Positions 8,943 through 18,981 are shown, counted from the first letter of the stretch. The stretch: 52,236 nt of DNA from Candidatus Endomicrobiellum mastotermitis (GCA_031272445.1 JAISTT010000005.1:1-52236); one strand, 5' to 3'. Numbers and translations are program-made. Notes: generated from the sequence alone by a model not told the origin.

Positions 8943-10112
8943 TTATCTAGATTTTGCCACATATTCTTTAATAAGATTAAGTGCGATTTCATTTTTTTGA
9001 ATTTGACTCGTTCCTTCATAAAGAGTCGTAATTTTCGCATCTCTCATCATTTTTTCTACAGGATACTCTCTAGTATATCCATAACCACCGAATATTTGTA
9101 CAGCGTTTACAGTAACTTTCATAGCCACTTCTGAGCAGAAAAGTTTTGCCATAGCCGATTCTTTACTTGTACGCTTTACTTTCCCAGAATCAATCATCCT
9201 TGCAGAAGCATAAAGTAATGCCCTTGCTGCTTCAATTTCTGTAGCCATTTCCGCAAGCATATGTTGTATAGCTTGAAAAGAAGCTATAGGTTGCCCAAAT
9301 TGTATTCTTTTTCTTGCGTAATCAACAGCTTCATTTAAAGCTCCAGTTGCAATCCCAAGCGCTTGAGCTGCAACACCAGGACGAGAATTATCCAATGTAG
9401 TCTGCGCTATCATCAACCCCTGACCCTCTCTTCCAAGCAATCTACACTTATGTATCTTACAATTATTGAACACAAGCTCCCTCGTAGAAGATGCTCTTAT
9501 CCCCATCTTCTTTTCCTTCTTGCCGAAACTAAAACCTATATCACCTTTTTCTAAAATAAAACATGATATTCCTCTTGCACCTCGAGATGGATTAGTTTTT
9601 GCAAAAATTGTATACGTTTCCGCATCTCCACCATTAGTAATAAAACATTTAGCCCCATTTAATATATAATAATCTCCATCTTTAGTAGCAGTTGTAGTCA
9701 TCCCTGTTACATCTGAACCAGCTCCTGCTTCTGTCAAACCAAAAGCTGCAATTTTTTTACCTGATGCAATGTCAGGCAGATATTTCTTCTTTTGCTCCTC
9801 ATTGCCAGCTATTAAAATAGGAAAAACTCCTAATGCTGTTGCGGCAAGTGATAATGAAATTGCTCCATCAACCTTACAGAGCTCTTCAACCACAAGTACA
9901 AGACCCATAATACCATTTCCAAAACCACCATATTCTTTAGGAATATATGTGGCAAACAAGTCAGCTTTAGCAAACTCTTTTACAATATCCCAGGGAAACT
10001 CTTCTTTTTCATCATAATATTCTCTTAAAGGCTTCACTTTTTCAATCGCAATTACTCTTGCAGTTTCAACTATCATTTTCTCTTCTTCAGACAACATGTA
10101 ATCCATTACCAT
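8943..10112 (-). CDS. Acyl-CoA dehydrogenase (butyryl-CoA dehydrogenase-like)
   Basis: 389 residues, a normal-length FAD acyl-CoA dehydrogenase. The N-terminal helical domain starts at LSEEEKMIVETAR; the middle holds AAFGLTEAGAGSDVTG and CFITNGGDAETYTIFAKT; the C-terminal domain has GGYGYTREYPVEKMMRDAKI. The catalytic glutamate is in LYEGTSQIQ (about E366), the position used by short-chain enzymes. It either oxidises an acyl-CoA or, in fermenters, reduces an enoyl-CoA with EtfAB. The start is ATG at 10112, with AGGAG six bases before it. No thiolase, crotonase or 3-hydroxybutyryl-CoA dehydrogenase is in the window, so the substrate is unknown. Confidence 0.93.
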   Translation of the reverse strand: MVMDYMLSEEEKMIVETARVIAIEKVKPLREYYDEKEEFPWDIVKEFAKADLFATYIPKEYGGFGNGIMGLVLVVEELCKVDGAISLSLAATALGVFPILIAGNEEQKKKYLPDIASGKKIAAFGLTEAGAGSDVTGMTTTATKDGDYYILNGAKCFITNGGDAETYTIFAKTNPSRGARGISCFILEKGDIGFSFGKKEKKMGIRASSTRELVFNNCKIHKCRLLGREGQGLMIAQTTLDNSRPGVAAQALGIATGALNEAVDYARKRIQFGQPIASFQAIQHMLAEMATEIEAARALLYASARMIDSGKVKRTSKESAMAKLFCSEVAMKVTVNAVQIFGGYGYTREYPVEKMMRDAKITTLYEGTSQIQKNEIALNLIKEYVAKSR

Positions 10113-10208
10113 TCTAAACTCCTATAAATAGTACCAAAGAAAAAACTAATAAAATTATTGTTAAATCATCTACACATCTTTTTTTTGTTGACATAATAGT
10201 TTAAATTT

Positions 10209-10779
10209 TCATTGTTTGTTTAGTAGCAGATCGTGATGGACCTCTTTTTTAGAATTTCTTGTGCCTGTTCCTTAAAAACTTACTTTCAACACTATACAAT
10301 AGCTTAAAATTCCTTTTTATGATCAGGTTCAACTTCTTTTTTGTTACTCAAAAAACTTTAAAACAAACTTTTTTTTATTTTTAAGTCCACTCTATCTAAA
10401 TTATATAGCTCATACAACAAAAACTTCACCCACATCACCCTAATAAGCCGATTATTATTCTTATTTTTACGTCTTCGTTTTCATTCTTCACAAAAAATAC
10501 ATGATTTCCAAAATCTATTTCTTTAGACAAATTACTCAAACTAGAAACTGAAACAACCTGAGCTTTAGTTGAGATAGCTTTCCCTAACTTTCATATTGAT
10601 ACTTTAAATAAAAAGTTTCTGCAACAACTGCTGAAAGAATACTATCACCTAAATTCCACATATCCATTATAATCTCTTTCCTTATACAAAGATTGAGTTA
10701 AAGCTATACTTAAAAACTTAAGATTATTGAATCTAGATTCAATAATCTTTTGAAACTCTTTTTGCTTTTTATTTAACAT
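10209..10779 (-). pseudogene. rnc: Decayed ribonuclease III gene (rnc)
   Basis: A broken rnc fills the gap after fabF. Its ATG at 10779 overlaps the end of fabF by 11 bases. Frame one gives 44 codons like an RNase III N-terminus (FQKIIESRF, then IALTQSLYKE, then YVEF) and stops at TGA 10645-10647, where the catalytic motif should read EFLGD. After a frameshift come LGDSILSAVVAETFYLKY, a TAG at 10584-10586, and GKLSQLK. A second shift near 10559-10569 (apparently one A missing) gives QVVSVSSLSNLSKEIDFG. Further down, other frames show dsRNA-binding-domain pieces, EVEPDHKKEF and GTGTRNSKKEV, before TGA at 10209-10211. At least three frameshifts and several stops make it non-functional. The order fabF-rnc is standard in bacteria. 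Confidence 0.85.
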
Positions 10780-12010
10780 ACTTCTTTATTACAACAGTAG
10801 CATTATGGCCACCAAAGCCTAAAGAGTTTGAAATGGCACAATTAATACATTGCATTCTCATAGTATTTGGAACATAGTCTAGATCACATTCTGGATCAGG
10901 AGTTTCATAGTTTATTGTAGGATGTATAAAACCTTCTTGCATTGCAAGAATAGTAGCTGCAAATTCCACAACAGACGCACCACCTAGGAGATGACCTACC
11001 ATTGATTTTGTAGATGAAACAGGTATTTTATATGCTCTTTTACCAAAAACTTTTTTTATTGCAAAGGTTTCTGTTTTATCATTTAAAACGGTTGATGTAC
11101 CATGCGCATTTATATAATCAACTTCTTCTTTAGAGATACCAGCATCAATTATAGCTTTCTCCATAGCCAAAACAGCTCCCCTACCCTCAGGCTCAGGAGC
11201 AGTAATATGATAAGCATCATTAGACGCTCCATATCCAGCAAGTTCAGCATATATTTTTGCTCCTCTACCCAATGCATGTTCCAAAGTTTCAAGTACAACC
11301 ATACCAGCTCCTTCACCTATGACAAAACCGTCGCGATCCTTGTCAAAAGGCCTTGAAGCCCTTTGAGGATCATCATTTCTTTTAGACAAAGCTCTAATAG
11401 AGCAAAAACCAGCTAATCCCAGAGGGACGATACTACCTTCCGCACCACCTGAAATCATTACATCTACATTACCACCACGAAGCAATTGCAAAGCATCTCC
11501 AATGGCACTGTTAGAAGATGCACATGCGCTTGTAACAGCATAATTTGTTCCCCTAAAACCGTAATGAATAGCTATTTCACCAGGAAGCATATTTGTAATT
11601 ATCATAGGTATGAGAAAAGGACTTACTTTCCTAGGACCCTGTCTTAAGAGAGTCTGTTCCTCCTCTTCAATTATATCTAAACCACCAATTCCTGTACCAC
11701 TTACAACTCCAATTCTTGATAAATCTTCATTAAATAGATCAAGTCCAGAATCTTCAATAGCCATTTTTGCCGATGCAAATCCAAACTGTGTAAACCTTGC
11801 CATCTTTTTTACTTTTTTCTTATCAATAAATTGTTCTGGGATAAAGTTTTTAACAGTAGCTGCAAATCTCGTGGTATATGCACTTGTATCAAACGACTCA
11901 ATAGCAGAAACACCTGATTTACCAATCTTTAACGCTCTAATAAATTCAGCATTTCCTATACCTATAGGTGTAACAACACCTACACCAGTAACAACTATTC
12001 TTTTGCTCAT
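10769..12010 (-). CDS. fabF: 3-oxoacyl-ACP synthase II FabF
   Basis: 413 residues, a full-length KAS II that extends acyl-ACP with malonyl-ACP in type II fatty acid synthesis. The Cys-His-His triad is visible: TSACASSN (C163), NAHGTST (H303) and KSMVGHLLGGA (H340). The start is ATG at 12010 after GGGTG. It follows acpP by 9 bases and overlaps the remains of rnc at its 3' end. It is the last intact gene of the operon that begins with rpmF. Confidence 0.97.
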   Translation of the reverse strand: MSKRIVVTGVGVVTPIGIGNAEFIRALKIGKSGVSAIESFDTSAYTTRFAATVKNFIPEQFIDKKKVKKMARFTQFGFASAKMAIEDSGLDLFNEDLSRIGVVSGTGIGGLDIIEEEEQTLLRQGPRKVSPFLIPMIITNMLPGEIAIHYGFRGTNYAVTSACASSNSAIGDALQLLRGGNVDVMISGGAEGSIVPLGLAGFCSIRALSKRNDDPQRASRPFDKDRDGFVIGEGAGMVVLETLEHALGRGAKIYAELAGYGASNDAYHITAPEPEGRGAVLAMEKAIIDAGISKEEVDYINAHGTSTVLNDKTETFAIKKVFGKRAYKIPVSSTKSMVGHLLGGASVVEFAATILAMQEGFIHPTINYETPDPECDLDYVPNTMRMQCINCAISNSLGFGGHNATVVIKKYVK

Positions 12011-12019
12011 TTTCGCACC

Positions 12020-12259
12020 CTATTTTGTAGCATGAGCCTTAATATAATCTATAGCATTTCCCACGGTTTGAATTTTTTCTGCTTCTTCATCTGGAATCTC
12101 AATACCAAACTCTTCTTCAAAAGCCATAACAAGTTCTACAGTATCTAAAGAATCTGCACCTAAATCATTAACAAATGATGCACTAAGCACTACCTCAGTA
12201 GGATTTACACCTAACTGTTCAACAATAACTTTTCTTACTCTATCCTCAAAATCTACCAT
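12020..12259 (-). CDS. acpP: Acyl carrier protein
   Basis: 79 residues, acidic four-helix carrier. The phosphopantetheine serine is S37 in [11 protein letters not shown], and the rest ([18 protein letters not shown]) is typical. The ATG at 12259 is preceded by AGGAGG ten bases upstream; an ATG nine bases earlier sits too close to that site, and longer upstream extensions are unlike any ACP. It lies between fabG (117 bases upstream) and fabF (9 bases downstream). It carries the growing acyl chain for FabH/FabF/FabG/FabZ and supplies acyl groups to LpxA and LpxD. Confidence 0.97.
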   Translation of the reverse strand: MVDFEDRVRKVIVEQLGVNPTEVVLSASFVNDLGADSLDTVELVMAFEEEFGIEIPDEEAEKIQTVGNAIDYIKAHATK

Positions 12260-12376
12260 TTCGTACATTCCTCCTACACCTTTTATTTTTACTTTAGCTT
12301 TATACCTATAAATGATGCTATAAAAACTTAAAGCCATAACCACTTTTTAAACACTCTCCTTGCCCTCATCTTAAAA

Positions 12377-13120
12377 TTACATATACGCACCACCGTTAAC
12401 AGATAAAACCTGCCCCGTTATATAAGATGAATCATCACATACTAGAAACAATGCCGCTTTTGCTACATCAAAAACTTCCCCTAATCTTTTAAGAGGTATT
12501 GCTGAAGCCATGATCAGCTTTCGCTCTTCACTTAACTTATCTGTCATAGATGTACGAATAAAACCAGGAGCAATAGCATTTACCAGAATATTTCTCGAAG
12601 CAAACTCCTTAGCACAAGTTTTAGTAATTGCAATTATCCCCCCTTTTGATGCTGAGTAGTTTACTTGGCCTACATTCCCTATTTGACCTACAACAGAAGT
12701 TATGTTCAATATCCTACCATGTTTTTGCTTAAACATAGATTTACTGACTGCCTTTATACAATTAAACACACCCTTTAAATTAATAGCTATAACTTCATCC
12801 CACTCTGTTTCTTTAATTTTTAAAACTAAACCATCTTTCGTTATGCCAGCATTGTTGACTAGTATATCTATTTTAGAAAAATTGTCAAGAGAAGCTTTGA
12901 CTAAAGCCTCACAACTTTCTAATTTTGAAACATCTACGGCAACTGGTATAGCCTCACAATTGTACTTTGCTATTATTTCACTAGTTGCTTCTTGAGCTGA
13001 CTTTATGCTAGTTCCAGTGATTACAAGCTGAGCTCCCTCGGATGCAAAAACTTCTGCTATAGCCTTTCCTATTCCTCTAGAAGAACCTGTAATAATCGCT
13101 GTTTTACCTTGAAGTTTCAT
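12377..13120 (-). CDS. fabG: 3-oxoacyl-ACP reductase FabG
   Basis: 247-residue short-chain dehydrogenase that reduces 3-ketoacyl-ACP with NADPH. TGSSRGIG at 11-18 binds the cofactor, NNAG is at 89-92, and the catalytic residues are Ser142, Tyr155 and Lys159 (NYSASKGG). The C-terminus GQVLSVNGGAYM is typical of FabG. The start is ATG at 13120, with GGAG ten bases upstream. It overlaps the end of fabD by 17 bases, which suggests translational coupling. Its place in the fab operon makes FabG a safer call than a generic SDR. Confidence 0.96.
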   Translation of the reverse strand: MKLQGKTAIITGSSRGIGKAIAEVFASEGAQLVITGTSIKSAQEATSEIIAKYNCEAIPVAVDVSKLESCEALVKASLDNFSKIDILVNNAGITKDGLVLKIKETEWDEVIAINLKGVFNCIKAVSKSMFKQKHGRILNITSVVGQIGNVGQVNYSASKGGIIAITKTCAKEFASRNILVNAIAPGFIRTSMTDKLSEERKLIMASAIPLKRLGEVFDVAKAALFLVCDDSSYITGQVLSVNGGAYM

Positions 13121-14054
13121 ATCTATTCAACTCCAAAAGTGTTTTTTGCAAACTCATTGAATCTTCTATATTTAGCACTTTTTTTGATATATCTATTCTT
13201 TTTAAAAGTCCAGATAAGACTCTACCTGACCCAATTTCTACAAATACATCAAAATCCGCAGCAATAATGTTACTTATGATATCGTCCCACTTCACTGGAT
13301 TATTAATTTGTTTTATAAGTTTTTTCTTAACAGATAATTCATCAGTAGTTAATAATGCATCACAATTTGTAAATACTCCAAAAGATGGCACATTAAAAAT
13401 ATACTTCTCAAGCTCCCTTGACATATCATCCGCAGCTGAAGTCATAAGAGAAGAATGAAATGGCCCAGAAACATTTAAAATGATACATTTTGTCGCTCCC
13501 GCAATAGTCGCAAGCTTAATTGCTTTATTTACAGATAATAGACTTCCAGCTACAACAATCTGTTCAGGAGAGTTAAAATTAACTGGTTCACAAACCCCAA
13601 AATTTGAAACTTGTTTGCATATACACTCAACAACAGACTTCTTTAGCCCAATGATTGCAGCCATTGTACCTGGATTTTCTTCGGATGCTTTCTGAATAAA
13701 CTCTCCTCTTGCTTTGACCATTGCCAATCCATCTCTAAAACTAAAAAAACCAGCTGCACATAAGGCAGAATATTCTCCTAAAGAATGACCTGCAGCAACA
13801 ACAAAATCATTAACTGAAATATCATATAATTCCTTAAAAACTTCAAAGGCAGCCATGCTCACTGTAAATATTGCAGGTTGCACATATTTACTTAGTTTTA
13901 AAACTTCTTCTGGCCCATTAAAAATAATATTTTTAAGTTCATCTCCTGCTATATCTATAATTTCCCTAGCTTTCAGATATTTATTATAAAGATCTCTTCC
14001 CATACCTACTCTCTGAGTACCCTGTCCAGGAAACATTAACGCTATTTTAGCCAT
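13104..14054 (-). CDS. fabD: Malonyl-CoA:ACP transacylase FabD
   Basis: 316 residues. It moves malonyl groups from CoA to ACP. The motif MFPGQGTQRVGMG is at the start and the nucleophile lies in AGHSLGEYSAL (S91). SGPFHSSLM carries the catalytic histidine. Two ATG codons are adjacent; the second (14054) is four bases after GAGAGG and gives the usual MAKIALMFPGQG start. An upstream in-frame TTG is less likely. It lies 124 bases after fabH and overlaps fabG. Confidence 0.96.
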   Translation of the reverse strand: MAKIALMFPGQGTQRVGMGRDLYNKYLKAREIIDIAGDELKNIIFNGPEEVLKLSKYVQPAIFTVSMAAFEVFKELYDISVNDFVVAAGHSLGEYSALCAAGFFSFRDGLAMVKARGEFIQKASEENPGTMAAIIGLKKSVVECICKQVSNFGVCEPVNFNSPEQIVVAGSLLSVNKAIKLATIAGATKCIILNVSGPFHSSLMTSAADDMSRELEKYIFNVPSFGVFTNCDALLTTDELSVKKKLIKQINNPVKWDDIISNIIAADFDVFVEIGSGRVLSGLLKRIDISKKVLNIEDSMSLQKTLLELNRYETSR

Positions 14055-14178
14055 CATACCTCTCAAAAAACTAAAAAATATTATTCTCAGAAACGCACAA
14101 AATTTTCAAATATAAAAAACTTTAAAATCTTATAAATATTTTATTTATTCACATTCTCTCTAGTTAAAACCTCTAAAA

Positions 14179-15168
14179 TTAAATTCTAATAACAGCAGCT
14201 CCCCACGTGAATCCACCACCAAAAGCCACTAATTCCACAATGTCTCCATTTTTTAACTTATTGGTCTTTATAGCTTCATCCAAGGCTGTAATCGTAGTTG
14301 CTGAAGAAACATTTCCTGTCTTATGGATATTTACAAAAACCTTATCCATGGAAATGCCCATTTTTTTTGCAACCGCTTTAATTATTCTCATGTTTGCCTG
14401 GTGAGGAATAAAAAGCTTTACATCTTCAAGTTTTTTTCCTGAAAACTCCAGCGCTTTTTCAGCAGCAAAAACCATTTTTGGAACAGCTGCTCTAAAAACC
14501 TCTTTGCCATGCATTTTTATTGTATGTAACCTTTTATTTACAGTATCTATAGTTGCAGGACTAAACGTACCACCTGCAGGTAAAAAAAGTAAATTTGAGT
14601 ATGAACCATCGGCTCCTAAAAAAACAGATAAAACATTGTCATCTTCATACGAAGCAGATAAAATCATTGCACCTGCACCATCTCCAAATAAAACACACGT
14701 ATTCCTATCCGTCCAATCTGTAATCTTCGTAAGTTCATCAACACCAACTAGCAAAATCTTTTTATACAACCCTGATTCAATAAAAGCCTTTGCAATTGAA
14801 ATTCCATATATGAAACCACTACAAGAGGCAGATAAATCAAATGCTGGTGCTGGAGGAATATTCAATTTTGCCTGTAAAAAACACGCAGTTGATGGAAACA
14901 ACATATCTGGAGTGATTGTCGCTACAAGTATCATATCTATTTGTTTAGGTGAAATATTTGCAAATTTTAAAGCTTCAACAGAAGCTTTAAAGGCAAGTTC
15001 TGAAGTTGGCTCATTTATTTCAGAAACTCTTCTTTCTTTGATACCTGTTCTTGTACTTATCCATTCATCAGAGGTGTCAATTATTTTTTCCAAATCTACA
15101 TTAGTAAGAACCTTTTTAGGGAAATATGAACCTGTTCCAGAAATTTTAACACCTATTTTCTTTTTCAT
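14179..15168 (-). CDS. fabH: 3-oxoacyl-ACP synthase III FabH
   Basis: 329 residues, KAS III. It starts fatty acid synthesis from acetyl-CoA (or a branched acyl-CoA) and malonyl-ACP. The Cys is in SASCSGFIYG (C116), the His in FIPHQANMRI, and the Asn in GNVSSAT, completing the Cys-His-Asn triad. The N-terminal SGTGSYFPKKVLTN and TRTGIKERR are typical. It begins 3 bases after plsX ends, so the two are probably coupled. The family is normal in length and no lesions are seen. Confidence 0.97.
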   Translation of the reverse strand: MKKKIGVKISGTGSYFPKKVLTNVDLEKIIDTSDEWISTRTGIKERRVSEINEPTSELAFKASVEALKFANISPKQIDMILVATITPDMLFPSTACFLQAKLNIPPAPAFDLSASCSGFIYGISIAKAFIESGLYKKILLVGVDELTKITDWTDRNTCVLFGDGAGAMILSASYEDDNVLSVFLGADGSYSNLLFLPAGGTFSPATIDTVNKRLHTIKMHGKEVFRAAVPKMVFAAEKALEFSGKKLEDVKLFIPHQANMRIIKAVAKKMGISMDKVFVNIHKTGNVSSATTITALDEAIKTNKLKNGDIVELVAFGGGFTWGAAVIRI

Positions 15169-15171
15169 TTA

Positions 15172-16185
15172 TCAGCATCCCTTACCACATCTTGCTATTG
15201 CTTCTTTAATTTCAATTGCAAGATTATGGTTCACAGCCTTTATTCCAGCGAAGATAGCATTTTTCACTGCTTTACCATCTGAACTTCCATGCCCTATTAT
15301 ACATATTCCATCAACACCCAAAAGTGGAGCACCACCAAATTCGCTATAATCAACTTTCTTCCTTAAATCTTTTATCGCAAGCCATAAAAGAGGGAGCGAT
15401 GCCCATGCTACAGGATATCGCCTTAATCCTTTTCTTACAAGCTTAAGCATCATCTCTGCAAGTCCTTCACCAAATTTCAATATTACATTCCCCACAAATC
15501 CATCACATATAACTACATCTGCCTTTGCCCTTGGAATATCCAGACCTTCAATATTCCCTATAAAATTTATATCAGTCTTTTTCAAAAGTTCAAAAGCCGC
15601 TAAAGTAGTCTTATTGCCTTTTATAGGTTCTTCTCCAATTGAAACTAGCCCAACTCTAGGTTTTTCTATGCCAGCAACCTTTTCGCAAAACAAACTTGAC
15701 ATTATTCCAAATTGAAGAAGGTACTCTGGTGCACAATCTACATTAGCCCCTACATCAGCAATTATGCAAAAACCATTAATAGTAGGAAAAGCTGTCGAAA
15801 TCGCAGGTCTCAAAACTCCATCTATTCTTTTTAAATAAAAAAGCGCTGCTGCCATAGCAGCTCCAGAATTACCTAGAGAAATAAAAGCATTAGCCTTTCC
15901 ATTTGCTACAAGCTGTGCACAAACACATAAAGAAGACTTTCTTTTTTGCCTTACAGCTTTCACAGGATGTTCATTCATAGTAATAATTTCAGGCGCATCT
16001 ACTATCTCTATATTAAGTGACGCAAGATCATATCGTTTATTATGCTTTAGCAGTTCTTTAAATATAAGTTTTTCAGGACCTACAAGAACAATCTTATGTT
16101 CAGATTCTTTAGCTGCAAAAATTGCCCCTTCAACTGTGGAAACTGGTGCAAAATCACCTCCCATGGCGTCAAGCGCAATTATCAT
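15172..16185 (-). CDS. plsX: Phosphate acyltransferase PlsX
   Basis: 337 residues. PlsX makes acyl-phosphate from acyl-ACP for PlsY in phospholipid synthesis and acts peripherally at the inner membrane. The start IALDAMGGDFAP and the segments LGNSGAAMAAALF, ADVGANVDC and DGFVGNVILK are diagnostic. The ATG at 16185 overlaps the rpmF stop as ATGA. The next gene, fabH, follows after 3 bases. The rpmF-plsX-fabH order is widely conserved and couples envelope lipid synthesis to ribosome production. Confidence 0.97.
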   Translation of the reverse strand: MIIALDAMGGDFAPVSTVEGAIFAAKESEHKIVLVGPEKLIFKELLKHNKRYDLASLNIEIVDAPEIITMNEHPVKAVRQKRKSSLCVCAQLVANGKANAFISLGNSGAAMAAALFYLKRIDGVLRPAISTAFPTINGFCIIADVGANVDCAPEYLLQFGIMSSLFCEKVAGIEKPRVGLVSIGEEPIKGNKTTLAAFELLKKTDINFIGNIEGLDIPRAKADVVICDGFVGNVILKFGEGLAEMMLKLVRKGLRRYPVAWASLPLLWLAIKDLRKKVDYSEFGGAPLLGVDGICIIGHGSSDGKAVKNAIFAGIKAVNHNLAIEIKEAIARCGKGC

Positions 16186-16406
16186 TTCTTGACAACTCCA
16201 TGCTGTAATGTTTCAATAGACTTTTTAACACTTTTAGACACAACAAGTTTCCCATCATAAAACCCACATTCAAAACACACCTTATGCGGCAATTTCGCTA
16301 CACTACAATTTGGACACTTACTTGTATTTGGCACGTCAAGTTTAGAATTTGCCGATCTCCTACAGTCTCTTCTATGAGGAGTGTGCTTTCTTTTTGGATT
16401 TGGCAT
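16182..16406 (-). CDS. rpmF: 50S ribosomal protein L32
   Basis: 74 residues, somewhat longer than the usual 56-60 because of a basic C-terminal tail (SVKKSIETLQHGVVKK). The start MPNPKRKHTPHRRDCRRS and the zinc-binding pairs CPNC and CFEC identify L32 of the large ribosomal subunit. GGAGG lies nine bases before the ATG. It leads the plsX-fab operon. The DUF177 (YceD) gene that often precedes rpmF is not found; the 245 bases between here and ackA hold no recognisable gene. Confidence 0.96.
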   Translation of the reverse strand: MPNPKRKHTPHRRDCRRSANSKLDVPNTSKCPNCSVAKLPHKVCFECGFYDGKLVVSKSVKKSIETLQHGVVKK

Positions 16407-16651
16407 TTCTTAATTCCTCCAATTGTCTTTATTTAACATTTTAGACACTACAACCATACTTATATTATATATATATTAACAAAATTCATTAGTGCCTACA
16501 TCAAAACAATCACTTTTACTTATCTATTAACACCACAATATCATATCTCACTTTCAATGATATACACCACAACATAAACATAACAATTTTCACAAAACTT
16601 TTTTCTAAAAAGGCCAAAACACTTTTTATAACAAGCTAAAAAGCAAGTTTA

Positions 16652-17872
16652 TTATTTACATTTATACAGACAAATCTTTGACTCCCTTGCAATCATCAAC
16701 TCTTCATTTGTAGGAATTACCATAATTTTTACCTTAGAGTTTGAAGATGAAATTAATCTTTCTTCATTTGATATTACATTGTTTTTCTTCAAATCTAACT
16801 CAATCCCCAAAGCATGCAAATTAGAACATATCTTTTCCCTAACAAACGGAGAATTTTCACCTATACCAGCTGTAAAAACTAACCCATCAATGCCATTTAA
16901 CACTCCATAATAAGCACTTATATATTTTTTTACACTATAACAAAGCATTTCAAAAGCAAGTTTTGCCCTTTTGTTTCCTGATTTAATCGCTTTAACAATA
17001 GTTCTCATATCAGATGAAAGTCCTGAAATACCTAACAATCCACTCCTTTTATTCATTAAAGTATTTAAAAAAGTATCGCTGTCATTTTTATATTGCTTTA
17101 AAATATAAGGTATAATTGCAGGATCTATATCACCACATCTCGTACCCATAACAACTCCTTGAAGAGGAGTAAATCCCATAGAAGTATCTATAACCCTTCC
17201 TTTGTCAATCGCCGCTATGCTACTACCGTTTCCAAGATGAGCTGTAATCAGCTTAAGCTCATTTAAAGGTTTTTCTAGCATCTTAGCTGCCATTCTAGAA
17301 ACATAATTATGCGACGTCCCATGAAAACCATATCTTCTTATATGATTTTTTTCATAATACTCATACGGAATAGCATACATATAGGCATAATCGGGCATTG
17401 TCTGATGGAAAGCTGTATCAAAAACTAAAACTGACGGAATTCCAGGGAGCATTTTTTCTATAGCAAGAACACCAGCATAATTTGCAGGATTATGCAACGG
17501 TGCTATTGCAAAATATTCTTTTAAATCCTCTTTCACTTTTTCAGTGACTAAAACTGATTTTGAAAATTTGACTCCACCATGCGCTACTCTATGTCCAACA
17601 ACCGCAATTTCATTCGTATCTACAATACTGCCAACCTTTTCATCTAAAAGATTTTTTATTATAAGTTCAATCGCTTCTCTATGATTTGCAACTTTCAAAT
17701 AATCCTTTTTCTCATTAGTATTGACATTTTGCCTCTTATAGTATGCCTCAGGTAAACCAATACATTCAACTATCCCCCAATCAACTTTTTTTTCACTTGC
17801 CAACTCAAACAAAGTATACTTAACTGACGACGACCCACAATTAACTACTAGTATTTTTTTTAATATCTCCAT
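16652..17872 (-). CDS. ackA: Acetate kinase
   Basis: 406 residues, full-length. It converts acetyl phosphate and ADP to acetate and ATP, the substrate-level phosphorylation step of acetate fermentation. The signatures are [22 protein letters not shown], the catalytic Asp in [22 protein letters not shown] and [15 protein letters not shown] lies ten bases before the ATG. It is 59 bases downstream of the isocitrate dehydrogenase gene, and the two may share the promoter near 19012-19040. No phosphotransacetylase gene is in the window. Confidence 0.97.
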   Translation of the reverse strand: MEILKKILVVNCGSSSVKYTLFELASEKKVDWGIVECIGLPEAYYKRQNVNTNEKKDYLKVANHREAIELIIKNLLDEKVGSIVDTNEIAVVGHRVAHGGVKFSKSVLVTEKVKEDLKEYFAIAPLHNPANYAGVLAIEKMLPGIPSVLVFDTAFHQTMPDYAYMYAIPYEYYEKNHIRRYGFHGTSHNYVSRMAAKMLEKPLNELKLITAHLGNGSSIAAIDKGRVIDTSMGFTPLQGVVMGTRCGDIDPAIIPYILKQYKNDSDTFLNTLMNKRSGLLGISGLSSDMRTIVKAIKSGNKRAKLAFEMLCYSVKKYISAYYGVLNGIDGLVFTAGIGENSPFVREKICSNLHALGIELDLKKNNVISNEERLISSSNSKVKIMVIPTNEELMIARESKICLYKCK

Positions 17873-17931
17873 ACTATAAAATTTCCTTACTACTTACATT
17901 ATAGAAACAATTTTCTGCATATAACATTTAT

Positions 17932-18981
17932 TTAAAGCTTTTCAATTATTGCTTGACCCATTTCCTTTGTTCCTGCAGTACCACCCAAATCATAAGTAAC
18001 ACACTTTTTTTCCATTATAACATTCGACACTGCTCTCTCAAGTCTTGATGCAGCATCTATTTCACCTAGATATTCAAGCATAAGTTTGGCAGAAAGAATT
18101 AAAGCTGTTGGATTTACCTTATTCAGTCCTTTATATTTAGGAGCAGAGCCATGAACAGCTTCAAAAACTGCAATGCCTTTTCCCAAATTTGCTCCAGGAG
18201 CAACACCGAGACCTCCAACAAGTCCAGCACACAAATCTGAAAGAATATCGCCATAAAGATTTGGAAGCACTATAACATCATAAAGCTCTGGTTTTTGAAC
18301 AAGTTGCATGCACATATTATCAATCAATCTCTCTTCATATTCTATCTTGCCATCATAATCTTTCGCAACTCTTCTCGCTGTTTCATAAAACAATCCATCA
18401 GTACATTTCATTATATTCGCCTTTGTAACAGCAGTAACTTTTTTTCTGTTATATTTTAGCGCATATTCAAAGGCGTAACGTACAACTCTCTCTGTAGCAA
18501 AAACTGAAATAGGTTTTACTGATATTGCAGAGTGTTCTCTCAATTTACTATTTGAAAGCTTTATTATCTCTTGAGATTCTTTTGAATCCTGTGGATACTC
18601 AACCCCTACATACAAATCTTCTGTATTTTCTCTTACAATGACTAAATCTATATCTTCATATTTAGATCGCACACCATTATAAGTCTTACAAGGTCTAAGA
18701 CAAACAAACAAGTCAAGGTCTTTTCTTATTGCAACGTTAACAGAACGAAAACCTACTCCTATAGGGGTCGTTATTGGAGCTTTCAGAGCCACCTTATTTT
18801 TTCTTATAGAATCCAAAGTGCTCAAAGGAAGAGGTGTCCCTTCATTTGCCATTGCGTCAACTCCTGCTTGTGCTATTTCCCAATGAATTTTCACTCCAGT
18901 AGCTTCAATGACTCTTATTGCAACTTCAGTAATTTCAGGTCCCGTCCCATCGCCCGGGATAACAGTAACTCTATATGACAT
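17932..18981 (-). CDS. NAD-dependent isocitrate dehydrogenase-type beta-decarboxylating dehydrogenase
   Basis: 349 residues. [13 protein letters not shown] at the start, [26 protein letters not shown], the Asp-rich [18 protein letters not shown] and [10 protein letters not shown] place it in the isocitrate/isopropylmalate dehydrogenase family. SxNxxxRK in the substrate loop favours isocitrate over 3-isopropylmalate. Its likely job is making 2-oxoglutarate for glutamate. The start is ATG at 18981, with GAGG nine bases upstream; a TTG 12 bases earlier is unlikely. A good sigma-70-like promoter lies just upstream. Homoisocitrate dehydrogenase is a less likely alternative. Confidence 0.88.
   Translation of the reverse strand: MSYRVTVIPGDGTGPEITEVAIRVIEATGVKIHWEIAQAGVDAMANEGTPLPLSTLDSIRKNKVALKAPITTPIGVGFRSVNVAIRKDLDLFVCLRPCKTYNGVRSKYEDIDLVIVRENTEDLYVGVEYPQDSKESQEIIKLSNSKLREHSAISVKPISVFATERVVRYAFEYALKYNRKKVTAVTKANIMKCTDGLFYETARRVAKDYDGKIEYEERLIDNMCMQLVQKPELYDVIVLPNLYGDILSDLCAGLVGGLGVAPGANLGKGIAVFEAVHGSAPKYKGLNKVNPTALILSAKLMLEYLGEIDAASRLERAVSNVIMEKKCVTYDLGGTAGTKEMGQAIIEKL

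Noticed and set aside
14504-15349. A 281-codon open frame on the plus strand opposite fabH and plsX
   Set aside because: It lies entirely antisense to two intact, well-conserved genes, has no ribosome site or family likeness, and reflects their codon composition.
16407-16651. A yceD (DUF177) gene or remnant between ackA and rpmF
   Set aside because: The common order predicts it, but no frame shows recognisable YceD sequence and stops are frequent.
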